Origin: Dysosmobacter sp. Marseille-Q4140
Lineage (GTDB): Bacteria; Bacillota; Clostridia; Oscillospirales; Oscillospiraceae
Assembly (NCBI GenBank): GCA_018228705.1
Contig: CP073694.1
Location: forward strand, 310,001-374,000
Length of the DNA stretch: 64,000 nt
Direction: 5' to 3'
Of this stretch, positions 17,988 through 26,824 are shown one piece after another. Every line of letters starts with the position of its first letter. The first letter of the stretch is position 1. Under the pieces are notes generated by a model. The model searched no databases and was not told the origin of the DNA. It saw nothing but the letters and a program-made list of their open reading frames with translations. A program made the position numbers and the translations under genes.

Positions 17988-19869
17988 TGAGCTGCTCCCA
18001 CCTTTCGTACAGGGCGTCCAGCTCCGTCTGAGCCGCCTCTTTCTCTTGTACCAGTTCGTTCAGCTTCTCATAGTCGCAGGCGGCGGCCTCCATGTCCGCC
18101 TCCAGGGCGGCGATCCGCTCCTCCGCCTTGGCGATGTCCCGCTCGCAGATGGTCAGCTGCCGCCGGGCGGCCTGCTGGGCCTTGTTGCCCCGCTGGGGCC
18201 GCTCTGTGACGGTCTTTTCCTTTACAGGCTTTGCCGTCTCCTGCTTTTCCGCCTCCTCCTGGGCCTTCACCTGCCGGTATTGGGCAAAGCCCATGGGATA
18301 GTCGGTGATGGTGCCGCCGGAGACCTCCCAGATGCGGGTGGCGAAGCGGTTGATGAAATACCGGTCGTGGGAGACGAAGAGCAGTGTGCCGTCGTAAGCC
18401 TCCACCGCCTCCTCGATCCACTCCCGGGAGTCGATGTCCAGATGGTTGGTGGGCTCGTCCAGGATCAAAAAGTTGATCTCGTCGTCCATCAGCATGCACA
18501 GCCGCAGGCGGCTCTGCTCGCCGCCGGAGAGGACGGAGACGGGCTTCATCACATCCTCTCCCCGGAAGTCATAGGCCGCCAGCCGGTTCCGGGCCGACTG
18601 GGCGGAGAGGCCCCGCTTGGCGGCCATCATGTTCTCCACCAGGTTCCAGTCCGGGTGGTCGAACTCCACCACCTGGGGCAGATACGCCTCCTTCACCTGG
18701 GGGCCGGTGCGGATGCGGCCGTCGTCGGGGTACAGCTCCCCCACGATCATCTTGATGAGGGTGGACTTGCCGGTGCCGTTGTCCCCGATGAGGCCGATGC
18801 GCTCGCCGCCCTCCACCCGGAGGGTGATGCCGTCGAAAAGACGCTTGTCCCCGAAGCCCTTGGAGAGGTTCCGGATGGAGAGCACCTCGTCGCCGTGGAA
18901 CTCGGCGGCGTTGAAGCGGGCGTCCATCTTCCGGGCCTTGGTGGGCTTGGAGGTGGTCCGCATCCGCTCGATGCGCCGTTCCATGGAGATGGCCCGGCGG
19001 TAGGTCTTGTCCATGCCCTGGAAGGCCCAGAGGCGCAACTGCTCCGCCGCCTTTTCCAGCTGGGCGATCTTGGCCTGCTCCTTCTCGTACTGCTTCATCC
19101 GCTCCTGGTAGCGGCGCTCCTTCTCCACGGCGTAAAAGCTGTAATTGCCGCTGTAAAACTCCGCTCTGCCGTCCTGGATCTCGATGACCCGGGTGACGGT
19201 GCGGTCGAGAAAATAGCGGTCGTGGGAGATGGTGACCACCGTGCCCCGGAAGGTGCGGATGTACTCCTCCAGCCACTCGGTGGCGTGGAGGTCCAGGTGG
19301 TTGGTGGGCTCGTCCAGCAGGAGGATGTCCGTGTCCTCCAGGATCAGCCGTCCCAGGTTCACCCGGGTCTTTTCCCCGCCGGAGAGGCTGTCGAAGAGCT
19401 GCTGGCGCATCTGCGCGGGAATGGACAATCCGTTTGCGATCTTGTTGACCGCCACGTCGGTATCGTACCCGCCGAAGGCCTCGAACCGCTCGCCCAGGGC
19501 GCCGTAGCGCCGCAGGAGGGCCGCATCGCTCTCCCCCGCCGCCATGCGCCGCTCCAGAGAGCGCATCTCCTCCGCCAGGCTCTCCAGCCGGGAAAAGGCG
19601 GAGCGCAGCACATCCTCCACCGTGTAGCCGGCCGGATACACCGGGATCTGGGAGATCAGTCCCACCCGGCGGCCCTGGCCGATGGTGACGGTGCCCTCGT
19701 CGCTCTCCAGCTCCCCGGTGAGGACCTTGAACAAGGTGGTCTTGCCGGCGCCGTTGCGGCCCAGCAGGCCCACCCGCTCGCCCTGGTCGATCTGGAAGGT
19801 CAGGCCGTCCAGCACGTTGTGGCCCACCTCAAAGGACTTGACCAGGCCGTTTACCTGTATCTCAATCAT
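17968..19869 (-). CDS. ABC-F family ATPase (YdiF/Uup-like)
   Basis: 633 residues with two ATPase domains and no membrane segment. The first has GRNGAGKTTLFK (Walker A), SLSGGEKTRVNLGRL (signature) and DILLLDEPTNHLD (Walker B). The second has GDNGTGKSTLIK, VLSGGEQSRLRL and LILDEPTNHLD. A charged linker lies between them and a coiled coil (about residues 555-633) ends the chain. ABC-F proteins bind ribosomes near the exit site; members act in stalled translation or antibiotic protection. This one looks like the housekeeping YdiF/Uup type. Its ATG overlaps the murF stop by 8 nt (ATGATTGA). Confidence 0.92.
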   Translation of the reverse strand: MIEIQVNGLVKSFEVGHNVLDGLTFQIDQGERVGLLGRNGAGKTTLFKVLTGELESDEGTVTIGQGRRVGLISQIPVYPAGYTVEDVLRSAFSRLESLAEEMRSLERRMAAGESDAALLRRYGALGERFEAFGGYDTDVAVNKIANGLSIPAQMRQQLFDSLSGGEKTRVNLGRLILEDTDILLLDEPTNHLDLHATEWLEEYIRTFRGTVVTISHDRYFLDRTVTRVIEIQDGRAEFYSGNYSFYAVEKERRYQERMKQYEKEQAKIAQLEKAAEQLRLWAFQGMDKTYRRAISMERRIERMRTTSKPTKARKMDARFNAAEFHGDEVLSIRNLSKGFGDKRLFDGITLRVEGGERIGLIGDNGTGKSTLIKMIVGELYPDDGRIRTGPQVKEAYLPQVVEFDHPDWNLVENMMAAKRGLSAQSARNRLAAYDFRGEDVMKPVSVLSGGEQSRLRLCMLMDDEINFLILDEPTNHLDIDSREWIEEAVEAYDGTLLFVSHDRYFINRFATRIWEVSGGTITDYPMGFAQYRQVKAQEEAEKQETAKPVKEKTVTERPQRGNKAQQAARRQLTICERDIAKAEERIAALEADMEAAACDYEKLNELVQEKEAAQTELDALYERWEQLSEEAEG

Positions 19870-21235
19870 ACGTCTTTCGCAGCCGCTCCACCAGCTTCTC
19901 GAAGTGCATGGCATGAGACGCCTTGATCAGCATGGCGGTGTTCTCCTCCAGCTGGCGCGTCAGCTCGTGGACGGCCTCCTCCTTGGTAGCGAAATGCAGC
20001 GTGGTGCCGCCGCTCTGGGCGGCGCCGTCGGCGATCTTGGCGGCCTTTTCCCCGATGGCGGCCACAAAGTCAATGCCCAGCATGGCCGCGAGAGCCCCCA
20101 TGTTGTAGTGGGCCTGGGCGGTCAGGTTCCCCAGCTCGCCCATATCGCCCAGCACGGCCACCTTCCGGTCACACTCGGTCTTGGCAAGGATCTCCAGTGC
20201 CGCGGTGACAGACTGGGGATTGGCATTGTAGCAGTCGTCCAGGATCAGCCGGTTGCCCGGCAGGCGGATCACCCGCATCCGGGACCCGGCGCTCTCATAG
20301 GACGCCACGCCCCGGACAATCTCCTCCCGGCTCAGCCCCAGCTCCTCGGCAATGGCCACCGCCATGGAGGCGGAGTAGGCCATGTGCTCGCCGGGAGCGG
20401 GAATGGTCAGAGCATAGCGGTCCCGGGGAGTGGTGACGGTGCAGGTGATGCCCGCCACGCCGTGGTCCGCGATCTCCGTGATCCGCACGTCGCAGTCCGG
20501 GGTCTGGCCGCAGCGCAGCACGCGGAAGGGCAGCTCCAGGCCCCGCAGCAGGGCGTCGTCTCCATTGAGAACGGCCAGCCCTCCGGGCCGGAGATTTTCA
20601 AAGATCTCGCACTTGGCCTCCAGGATCCCCTGGCGGCTGCCCAGATTTTCGATGTGGGCGTCTCCGATGTTGGAGATGACGGCGATGTCAGGCCGCACCA
20701 TCTCGCCCAGATACCGGATCTCCCCGAAGTGGTTCATGCCGGTCTCGATCACCGCCGCCTGATGCTCCGCCGTCAGGCCCAGCAGGGTCAGGGGGGTGCC
20801 GATGTCGTTGTTGAAGTTCTCCGGCGTTTTCAGCACCCGGAGCTTCGCCCCCAGCACGGCGGCGATCATCTCCTTGGTGGTGGTCTTTCCCACGGAGCCG
20901 GTGATCTGCACAAAGGGGATGGGGAACCGGTCCCGGTAGGCGGAGGCCAGGGCCCGCAGGGCCAGGCGCGTATCCGCCACCTGGATATAAAACTTATCCG
21001 CCCGCAGCCGCTCGGGCACCCGGGCGCACAGGCATCCGGCGGCGCCGGCATCCAGCGCGGCGTCGATGAAGTCGTGGCCGTCGAACCGCTCCCCCACCCA
21101 GGGCAGGAACAGACTGTCCTTGAGGACCTTCCGGCTGTCGGTACACACGGCCCGCACCTGCGGCGCCTGCGGCGCCGGGTTGAGCCACCGGCCCTCCACG
21201 GCGGCGGCGATCTCCTGTACGGTCATAGGCTGCAT
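19862..21235 (-). CDS. murF: UDP-N-acetylmuramoyl-tripeptide--D-alanyl-D-alanine ligase
   Basis: 457 residues. The Mur ligase ATP loop is ITGSVGKTTTKEMIAAVLG (near residue 110). Other family landmarks are KTPENFNNDIGTPLTLL, VIETGMNHFGEI and LDDCYNANPQSV (near residue 340). MurF adds D-Ala-D-Ala to the peptidoglycan precursor in the cytoplasm. Its substrate is made by the ddl gene directly upstream, 4 nt away, so the two steps are co-expressed. ATG 21235 has GAGGAGAGGGTGA upstream. Confidence 0.95.
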   Translation of the reverse strand: MQPMTVQEIAAAVEGRWLNPAPQAPQVRAVCTDSRKVLKDSLFLPWVGERFDGHDFIDAALDAGAAGCLCARVPERLRADKFYIQVADTRLALRALASAYRDRFPIPFVQITGSVGKTTTKEMIAAVLGAKLRVLKTPENFNNDIGTPLTLLGLTAEHQAAVIETGMNHFGEIRYLGEMVRPDIAVISNIGDAHIENLGSRQGILEAKCEIFENLRPGGLAVLNGDDALLRGLELPFRVLRCGQTPDCDVRITEIADHGVAGITCTVTTPRDRYALTIPAPGEHMAYSASMAVAIAEELGLSREEIVRGVASYESAGSRMRVIRLPGNRLILDDCYNANPQSVTAALEILAKTECDRKVAVLGDMGELGNLTAQAHYNMGALAAMLGIDFVAAIGEKAAKIADGAAQSGGTTLHFATKEEAVHELTRQLEENTAMLIKASHAMHFEKLVERLRKTYD

Positions 21236-21239
21236 ACGC

Positions 21240-22295
21240 TCACCCTCTCCTCTTGATCTGCATGGACAGGTCCACGATGCGCTGGCACAGCTGCTCATAG
21301 CTGATGCCAACAGCAGCGGCCTCCTTGGGGACAAAGCTGGTGGGGGTCATGCCCGGCAGGGAGTTGGCCTCCAGCACCCACAGCTTCCCGCTCTCGTCCA
21401 GAATCATGTCAGTGCGGGAGTAGACCTCCAGCCCCAGGCAGCGGTGCACCCGCAATGCCAGGTCACCGGCGGCCTCCATGACCTCCGGCGGCACCTGGGC
21501 AGGACAGGTCTCCAAAGCGGCGCCGGCCTGGTACTTGGCGGCGTAGTCGAACTCCTTTCCGGCGGGCACAGTCTCCACCGCCGGCAGCCACTGATCGCCC
21601 AGCACGGCCACGGTCAGCTCCCGGCCGTAGATCCGCTCCTCCGCCAGGACCTTTCCGCCGAAGCCCAGCACCTCGTTCAGCGCGGTGCGCAGCTGCGCCC
21701 GGTCCTCCGGTAAGTACACGCCCAGGGACGAGCCGCCTCCGATGGTCTTGACCACGCAGGGCATAGGCAGCTCCGCTGCCAGGCTCTCCGCCTCCTCAGG
21801 GCCGTACTCCAGCAGGCGCCACTTGGGCGTGGGGATGCCGGCGGCGTCCATGAGCCGCTTGGCCACGGCCTTGTCCATGGCAGCAGCGGAGGCCAGATGG
21901 CCGGAGCCGGTATAGGGCACGCCCAGCAGGTCCAGGGCGGCCTGGATGCGGCCGTCCTCCCCGTCCATGCCGTGGAGGCCCAGGAACACGATGTCCGCCG
22001 CGGCGCACACCTCCAGCACGTGGGGGCCGATGTGGCTGGGGCTCTGGTCCGGGCGGCTGCGGCGCACTGCCTCCAGGTCCGGCGCCTGGGCGCGGACACG
22101 GACGTCGGCGCACAGGCCGTCCGGCGCGTCAAACAGGGTGTCCAGATCCGCCGGGACCTGCTCCAGCCCCAGGAACAGATCCACCAGGATGGCCCGGTGT
22201 CCGTTTTTCCGCAGAGCCCGGCACACACCGGTACCCGACACCAGGGACACCTCCCGCTCGGTGGAGATGCCACCGGCCAGCACAACAATTTTCAT
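21240..22295 (-). CDS. ddl: D-alanine--D-alanine ligase
   Basis: 351 residues, ATP-grasp fold. The N-terminal GGISTEREVSLVSG (residues 8-21), GLHGMDGEDGRIQ, KTIGGGSSLGVYL and the metal site LWVLEANSLPGMTPTSF are diagnostic. The omega loop reads DYAAKYQAG; the KY pair is typical of D-Ala-D-Ala ligases, whereas D-lactate-using resistance ligases usually have KH. So normal, vancomycin-sensitive precursors are expected. It is the first gene of the leftward operon running to the M18 aminopeptidase. Confidence 0.95.
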   Translation of the reverse strand: MKIVVLAGGISTEREVSLVSGTGVCRALRKNGHRAILVDLFLGLEQVPADLDTLFDAPDGLCADVRVRAQAPDLEAVRRSRPDQSPSHIGPHVLEVCAAADIVFLGLHGMDGEDGRIQAALDLLGVPYTGSGHLASAAAMDKAVAKRLMDAAGIPTPKWRLLEYGPEEAESLAAELPMPCVVKTIGGGSSLGVYLPEDRAQLRTALNEVLGFGGKVLAEERIYGRELTVAVLGDQWLPAVETVPAGKEFDYAAKYQAGAALETCPAQVPPEVMEAAGDLALRVHRCLGLEVYSRTDMILDESGKLWVLEANSLPGMTPTSFVPKEAAAVGISYEQLCQRIVDLSMQIKRRG

Positions 22296-22346
22296 AGCTC
22301 TCTCATATCCTTCCGCAGCAGCAGGGCGTCAGCCCATACTGATAGC

Positions 22347-22352
22347 ATTATA
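22347..22352 (-). promoter_or_regulatory. Probable -10 box for the ddl operon
   Basis: TATAAT on the minus strand, about 50 bp before the ddl ATG and in an AT-rich stretch. No good -35 match lies at 16-18 bp, so it could be an extended or activator-dependent promoter. Confidence 0.5.
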
Positions 22353-22471
22353 CTATTTGAATTCTATTTAGTTTAGCACAAAGCGCCTGTGAATACAACC
22401 GCAAAAAACGCCAGTACAGCAAGCGGAAGACCATGGGAGTCCGTCGCTTTCCCCAACGTGGGAGGCAGAAA

Positions 22472-22497
22472 AAGGGCCGCCCGAAGGCGGCCCCTTT
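22472..22497 (-). terminator. Terminator of the SLH-domain gene
   Basis: Stem GGGCCGCC with GGCGGCCC (22474-22481/22486-22493), a TTCG tetraloop on the minus strand, then TTTTTC. Confidence 0.88.
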
Positions 22498-22514
22498 CTG
22501 CGCGTATTTTCCGG

Positions 22515-23498
22515 TCAGCCCAGCCAACCCAGAGGGCCGGAGGAGTCTCCCTCCAGCAGCGTGGCGGCGGCGGAGAGCATCTGTGCCGCGTCCGCCCGGG
22601 TGACGGCGCTGTCCAGGCCGTCGCTGCCGAAGCTGCCGGCGGAGAGAACACTGACAGCCTCCATGTTGCCCACCGCCTGGGCCGCCCAGGAGGGCACCGC
22701 CTCCCGGTCCGCGTACCACACGTCCAGCTCCACATCCGCCACGTCAAGCGCGCGGTTGAGGACCGTGGCGGCCTCGTTGAAGGTGATGGGGTCCTCCCCC
22801 CGGAAGGCGGCGCCGTCCGCTGTGGACACGCCCTGGACGATGCCCTCCGCCACGCCGGCGGCGGCGTAGGCCTTGGCCCAGGTGGGGATGGCGTCGTCGT
22901 CAGAGAAGCCGGTCATGGTGACGGCCGTCACCTTCCGGCCCGTGGTCTCCAGCACCATGGCCAGGAACTCCCCCCGGGTGACGGTCTTGTCCGGCTCAAA
23001 GTAGTACTGGTCCCCGATCTTCACGCCGGTGAAGATCCCAGCCTCCGCCAGGTCCTGGGCGGCCGCCGCCGCGGCGGTGCCGGCGGTGTCGGCGTAGGTG
23101 ACGCCGGAGCGGGGCTTTTGGATCTCCACGGTCACCGTGGCCGGGGCGGAGACCCGGCCCTGGGCGTCGGCGGCGGTGTAGGTGAAGCTGTCGGAGCCGG
23201 TGACACCCTCATCGGGGGCGTAGGTGAAGCGGTCCCCCTCCACCACCACGGTGCCCTTTCGGGGCTGGTCCGCCACGGCGAAGGTCAGGGTCTCTCCCTC
23301 TCCGCCGGAGGCCAGGAACTGGGCCTCATAGGGGATATCCCGGTAGGTGGCGATCTCCAGATCCCGGACCTCCGGCGCCCCCTCCTGGGGCTGCGTGTCC
23401 TTTTTGCCCAGACCGAACAGAGCCTGGGTCCCCACCGTCAGGGTCAGCGCCGCCGCCAGGGCCAGTACGGGGATGCGTTTGAGCAGATTGTGTTTCAA
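22515..23498 (-). CDS. Secreted SLH-domain protein with an Ig/cadherin-like domain
   Basis: 327 residues. A signal peptide (LALAAALTLTVGTQALFG) occupies the first 30 residues. Residues 45-130 form a tandem-repeat-like beta domain (FTYAPDEGVTGSDSFTYTA), the cadherin/Big type seen in surface proteins. From about residue 140 there are three SLH-like repeats (ITFNEAATVLNRAL and SAVTRADAAQMLSAA close the second and third; TVTRGEFLAMVLE the first). SLH domains bind secondary cell wall polymers, so the protein should be displayed on the wall. Translation starts at TTG 23498 with AGGAGG 11 nt upstream. It lies downstream of a RodA/FtsW gene on the same strand. Confidence 0.82.
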   Translation of the reverse strand: MKHNLLKRIPVLALAAALTLTVGTQALFGLGKKDTQPQEGAPEVRDLEIATYRDIPYEAQFLASGGEGETLTFAVADQPRKGTVVVEGDRFTYAPDEGVTGSDSFTYTAADAQGRVSAPATVTVEIQKPRSGVTYADTAGTAAAAAAQDLAEAGIFTGVKIGDQYYFEPDKTVTRGEFLAMVLETTGRKVTAVTMTGFSDDDAIPTWAKAYAAAGVAEGIVQGVSTADGAAFRGEDPITFNEAATVLNRALDVADVELDVWYADREAVPSWAAQAVGNMEAVSVLSAGSFGSDGLDSAVTRADAAQMLSAAATLLEGDSSGPLGWLG

Positions 23499-23568
23499 AG
23501 CTGATCGAACCTCCTGTCCATAAAATCGTGACAGGACTAGTCTCCGCCCAGAGGCTTCGAAATATGCG

Positions 23569-23596
23569 CGGAGGCCGGGGTCATCCCCGGCCTCCG
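23569..23596. terminator. GC-rich hairpin after the RodA/FtsW gene
   Basis: A perfect 12-bp stem (CGGAGGCCGGGG) with loop TCAT lies 22 bp past the stop of the leftward gene. The T-rich tail (TTTCCTCTTTTTTT) is on the plus-strand side, not on the side of that gene. It may slow rather than end leftward transcription. Confidence 0.5.
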
Positions 23597-23617
23597 TTTC
23601 CTCTTTTTTTCACCGTG

Positions 23618-24796
23618 TCAACGCTGGCGCCTCGGCCGCCACAGGGCCGGTGAGCGCTTCTTGATGCCGGATACCACGCCCATGGCCGCAAACAGCGTCA
23701 GCACCGAGGACCCGCCGTAGCTGAAAAAGGGCAAGGTCACGCCGATGGTGGGCATGACGAACAGGCACATGCCGATGTTGACAACGGTCTGGTAGATCAG
23801 CATGGCCGCCATACCTACGCAGATATAGCAGTGGAAGGGCGTCTGGGCGTTCCTTGCCACCCGCAGTACCCGGAAAATGATGACCGCCAGCAGCGTGATC
23901 ACCGCAAGACATCCCACCAGGCCCAGCTCCTCTCCGCAGACGGAGAAGATGAAGTCCGTCCAGCGGTTGGGCAGGGACTGAGGAAAGCTGCTCTGGGTCT
24001 GGGTGCCGTTCATGTATCCCTGGCCAAACAGGCCGCCGGAGCCGATGGCCATGAGGCTGCGGGTCTGCTGCCAGCCGGTATCCAGGGCGTCATAGGAATG
24101 GTCAAACAGGACCCGGAACCGGTCCATCATATACCCGGGGATCAGCTCCAGCACCCACGCCGCCGCGAAACCGATCCCGCAGCCCGCAAACAGCAGGGCG
24201 AACCACCGCAGGGCGAAGCCTGCGGCAAAGGCCATGCACAAAAAGATGAAAAAAAAGGTCAGGGCATTGCCCATGTCGCCGGAGATCACCACATACCAGC
24301 CCATCAGCGCCAGGGTATGACCCGCCACCTGGGCGGCAGCCGGAAAGGACCGCAGGTCCCGCTTCTCCTCCCGAAGCCAGGCCAGCTGCTTGGCCAGCAG
24401 CAGGGTGAAGGTGATCTTCACCACCTCCGCCGGTCCGATCTGGAAGGGGATGCCGGGAAACTTCAGCCAGGCCTGGTTGCCGGTACTGGCACCCCCCACG
24501 CCGAAGGGGGTCTTCAGCAGTCCGATGAACACCAGGTTGAACAGCACCAGCCACTTCCATTTTTTCAGCACGATCTCGATGTCCACCATGGACATGAATA
24601 CGTAGACGCAAAAGCCCAGCAGCATGGCCACGCCCTGGACGCCCACGTACCGCAGCATCTTCGCCGCGTCCATATAGTGGGTGGCGCTGGCAATGAGCAC
24701 CATGCCGAACACCGTAGCGGCGCAGCAAAGCCCCAGCAACACCAGATCGGCCTGCTGGAAAAAGTCCGCGAGAATGGCTTTCAGTCGGTTCCACAT
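23618..24796 (-). CDS. FtsW/RodA/SpoVE family peptidoglycan polymerase (SEDS)
   Basis: 392 residues with about ten membrane segments. The SEDS landmarks are the QIGPAEVVKITF loop, WQQTRSLMAIGSGGLFGQGY, and RWTDFIFSVCGEELGLVG, whose Asp corresponds to the essential Asp of RodA. The GGSSVLTLFAAMGVVSGI end is also typical. The segment before TDFIF reads LPNRW where most family members have LPE-x-H. These proteins polymerise lipid II with a partner class B PBP, absent here. Whether it serves elongation, division or sporulation cannot be told from sequence alone. Its promoter is back to back with that of tsaE. Confidence 0.88.
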   Translation of the reverse strand: MWNRLKAILADFFQQADLVLLGLCCAATVFGMVLIASATHYMDAAKMLRYVGVQGVAMLLGFCVYVFMSMVDIEIVLKKWKWLVLFNLVFIGLLKTPFGVGGASTGNQAWLKFPGIPFQIGPAEVVKITFTLLLAKQLAWLREEKRDLRSFPAAAQVAGHTLALMGWYVVISGDMGNALTFFFIFLCMAFAAGFALRWFALLFAGCGIGFAAAWVLELIPGYMMDRFRVLFDHSYDALDTGWQQTRSLMAIGSGGLFGQGYMNGTQTQSSFPQSLPNRWTDFIFSVCGEELGLVGCLAVITLLAVIIFRVLRVARNAQTPFHCYICVGMAAMLIYQTVVNIGMCLFVMPTIGVTLPFFSYGGSSVLTLFAAMGVVSGIKKRSPALWRPRRQR

Positions 24797-24836
24797 GTGG
24801 TGTTTTCCTCTCTTCGGGGCAAAATTTGTCAGTTGG

Positions 24837-24865
24837 AGTATACCACAAACCGGCGGGGGTGTAAA
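24837..24865 (-). promoter_or_regulatory. Promoter of the RodA/FtsW gene
   Basis: Minus strand TTTACA (24860-24865), 17-bp spacer, TATACT (24837-24842). Both hexamers and the spacing are identical to those of the divergent tsaE promoter. Confidence 0.8.
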
Positions 24866-24880
24866 CGATGCAAAAATCTT

Positions 24881-24909
24881 TTTACACTCCGTTCAAAATA
24901 TGATATACT
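24881..24909 (+). promoter_or_regulatory. Promoter of tsaE-tsaB-upp
   Basis: TTTACA (24881-24886), 17-bp spacer, TATACT (24904-24909). The start is expected near 24916, 36 nt before the tsaE ATG. Confidence 0.82.
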
Positions 24910-24951
24910 AAGTTGATTTTTGGGAAACACCCGTGAAAGGAGGCGGAGATC

Positions 24952-25383
24952 ATGGAATTCCACACCCGCTGCGAGGCGGAGACCGAGGCCCTGGGCGCCC
25001 GTCTGGCCGCCGTGCTGTCCCCAGGCGCGGTGGTGGCCTACCGGGGGGGCCTGGGCATGGGCAAGACCGCCTTCACCCGGGGCCTGGCCCGTGGTCTTGG
25101 GTACAAGGGCCGGGTCACCAGCCCCACCTTCACCATCGTCAACGAGTACGAGGGGGGCCGTCTGCCCCTGTTCCACTTTGATATGTACCGCCTGGAGGGG
25201 GCCGACGCTCTGTTCGACATCGGCTGGGAGGACTACCTGGACCGGGGCGGCGTTTGCGCCGTGGAGTGGAGCGAGCTGGCGGAGGCGGCCCTGCCGCCGG
25301 AGACGGTGTTCGTCACCATCGCCCGGAGCCCGGAGGATGACGCCGCCCGGGACATCACCATCGAAGGAGTGGAGCTGCCATGA
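24952..25383 (+). CDS. tsaE: tRNA t6A ATPase TsaE
   Basis: 143 residues. The P-loop YRGGLGMGKTAFTRGLARGL (residues 30-49), SPTFTIVNEYEG and FHFDMYRLEG are family signatures. TsaE is the ATPase of the TsaBDE complex that attaches threonylcarbamoyl to A37 of ANN-decoding tRNAs. AAAGGAGG precedes the ATG. The stop overlaps the tsaB start by 4 nt. TsaC, which makes the activated donor, is fused to CoaE elsewhere in the window. Confidence 0.95.
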   Translation: MEFHTRCEAETEALGARLAAVLSPGAVVAYRGGLGMGKTAFTRGLARGLGYKGRVTSPTFTIVNEYEGGRLPLFHFDMYRLEGADALFDIGWEDYLDRGGVCAVEWSELAEAALPPETVFVTIARSPEDDAARDITIEGVELP

Positions 25384-26075
25384 AGATCCTGGCTCTGGAG
25401 ACCTCCGCCAAGGCGGTCTCCGCCGCCGTGACGGAGGACGGCAAGGTCCTTTGCAGCGGCTATCAGGACACCGGCCTGACCCACAGCCGCACCCTGATGC
25501 CCATTGTGGAGGGTATTTTGAAAAACACCGGCCTGACGGTCCGGGACTGCGACGCCATCGCCGTGTCCGTGGGTCCCGGGTCCTTTACCGGCATCCGCAT
25601 CGGCGTAGCGGCCGCCAAGGGGCTGGCCTTTGCCGCGGAGAAGCCCACTGTGGCCGTCTCCACCCTGGAGGCCATGGCACGGAACGTAGCCCACATGGAG
25701 GGGCTCATCATCTGCGCCATGGACGCCCGGCGCAATCAGGTCTACAACGCCCTCTTCCGCTCCCGCGGCACCGGCTCTCCGGAACGGCTGACCGAGGACC
25801 GGGCCATCGGCCTTGCCGACCTGGCGGAGGAGGTCTCTGCCATGGAGGGCCCCCGGATCGTGCTGGGAGACGGCGCCCCCCTGTGCCTCAAGGCACTGGC
25901 GGAGCGGGACATCCCATGCGTGGCCGCGCCGCCCCAGCTCATTATGCAGAATGCCGTGTCCGTGGCCCTGTGCGCCGGAGAGGCTGCCCTGCGGGGCGGA
26001 CTGATCGATCCCCAGGCCCTGGCGCCGGTGTATCTGCGGCCGCCCCAGGCGCTGCCCCTGCGGGACCGGCAGTGA
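25380..26075 (+). CDS. tsaB: tRNA t6A protein TsaB
   Basis: 231 residues, ASKHA fold without the metal site. The N-terminus ILALETSAKAVSAAV and the motif VSVGPGSFTGIRIGVAAAKG (near residue 63) define TsaB. It scaffolds TsaD and TsaE in the t6A complex. TsaD is not encoded in this window. The gene overlaps tsaE by 4 nt, and upp follows after 38 bp. Confidence 0.95.
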   Translation: MKILALETSAKAVSAAVTEDGKVLCSGYQDTGLTHSRTLMPIVEGILKNTGLTVRDCDAIAVSVGPGSFTGIRIGVAAAKGLAFAAEKPTVAVSTLEAMARNVAHMEGLIICAMDARRNQVYNALFRSRGTGSPERLTEDRAIGLADLAEEVSAMEGPRIVLGDGAPLCLKALAERDIPCVAAPPQLIMQNAVSVALCAGEAALRGGLIDPQALAPVYLRPPQALPLRDRQ

Positions 26076-26113
26076 TCTTGTTTTCAATTTTTTTGAGATA
26101 AAGGAGCGCATTT

Positions 26114-26746
26114 ATGAACGGGAAAGTACATGTGATGGACCATCCCCTGGTGGCGCACAAGCTGACCATCATGCGGGACAAGAACACCAGCGTCAAGGAT
26201 TTCCGGGAGCTGGTCAGCGAGATCGGCATGCTGATCACCTACGAGGCCACCCGTGACCTGCCCCTGACGGAAAAAGAGGTGGAGACCCCCATCTGCAAGA
26301 CCACCGCTCCCACCCTCAAGGGCAAAAAGTTCGCCATCGTCCCCATCCTGCGGGCGGGCCTGGGCCTGGTGGACGGCGTGCTGCGGATGGTACCCTCCGC
26401 CCGGGTGGGCCACATCGGCATGTACCGGGACGAGGAGACCCTGGAGCCCCACGTCTATTTCTGCAAGATGCCCAAGGACATCGCCGACCGGGACATCCTG
26501 ATCGTGGACCCCATGCTGGCCACCGGCGGCAGCGCCGAGGCCGCCATCGATGAGATGAAGAAGCGGGGCTGCAAGAACATCAAGCTCATGGTGCTGCTGG
26601 CCGCGCCGGAGGGCATTGAGCGGCTCCAGAAGTCCCACCCGGACGTGGACATCTACTGCGGCGCCGTGGACGATCATCTCAACGAGCACGGCTATATCGT
26701 CCCCGGCCTGGGCGACGCCGGCGACCGGATCTTCGGCACGAAGTAA
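26114..26746 (+). CDS. upp: Uracil phosphoribosyltransferase
   Basis: 210 residues, standard length. The PRPP-binding loop is [20 protein letters not shown] (near residue 127), preceded by [13 protein letters not shown]. The C-terminal [12 protein letters not shown] holds the uracil-binding loop. It salvages uracil to UMP. AAAGGAG lies ahead of the ATG. It is the last gene of the tsaE-tsaB-upp transcript and is followed by a strong terminator. Confidence 0.97.
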   Translation: MNGKVHVMDHPLVAHKLTIMRDKNTSVKDFRELVSEIGMLITYEATRDLPLTEKEVETPICKTTAPTLKGKKFAIVPILRAGLGLVDGVLRMVPSARVGHIGMYRDEETLEPHVYFCKMPKDIADRDILIVDPMLATGGSAEAAIDEMKKRGCKNIKLMVLLAAPEGIERLQKSHPDVDIYCGAVDDHLNEHGYIVPGLGDAGDRIFGTK

Positions 26747-26776
26747 CCGCCCCTCTGCGGAACGCCTCTGGATATG

Positions 26777-26810
26777 AAAAAGGAAAGGACCGGATGGTCC
26801 TTTCCTTTTT
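26777..26810 (+). terminator. Bidirectional terminator between upp and the hemolysin-III gene
   Basis: A perfect 15-bp stem (AAAAAGGAAAGGACC, 26777-26791, with 26796-26810), loop GGAT, with T-runs on both strands. It serves two convergent genes. Confidence 0.92.
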
Positions 26811-26824
26811 GTTTCCTTGCAGCA

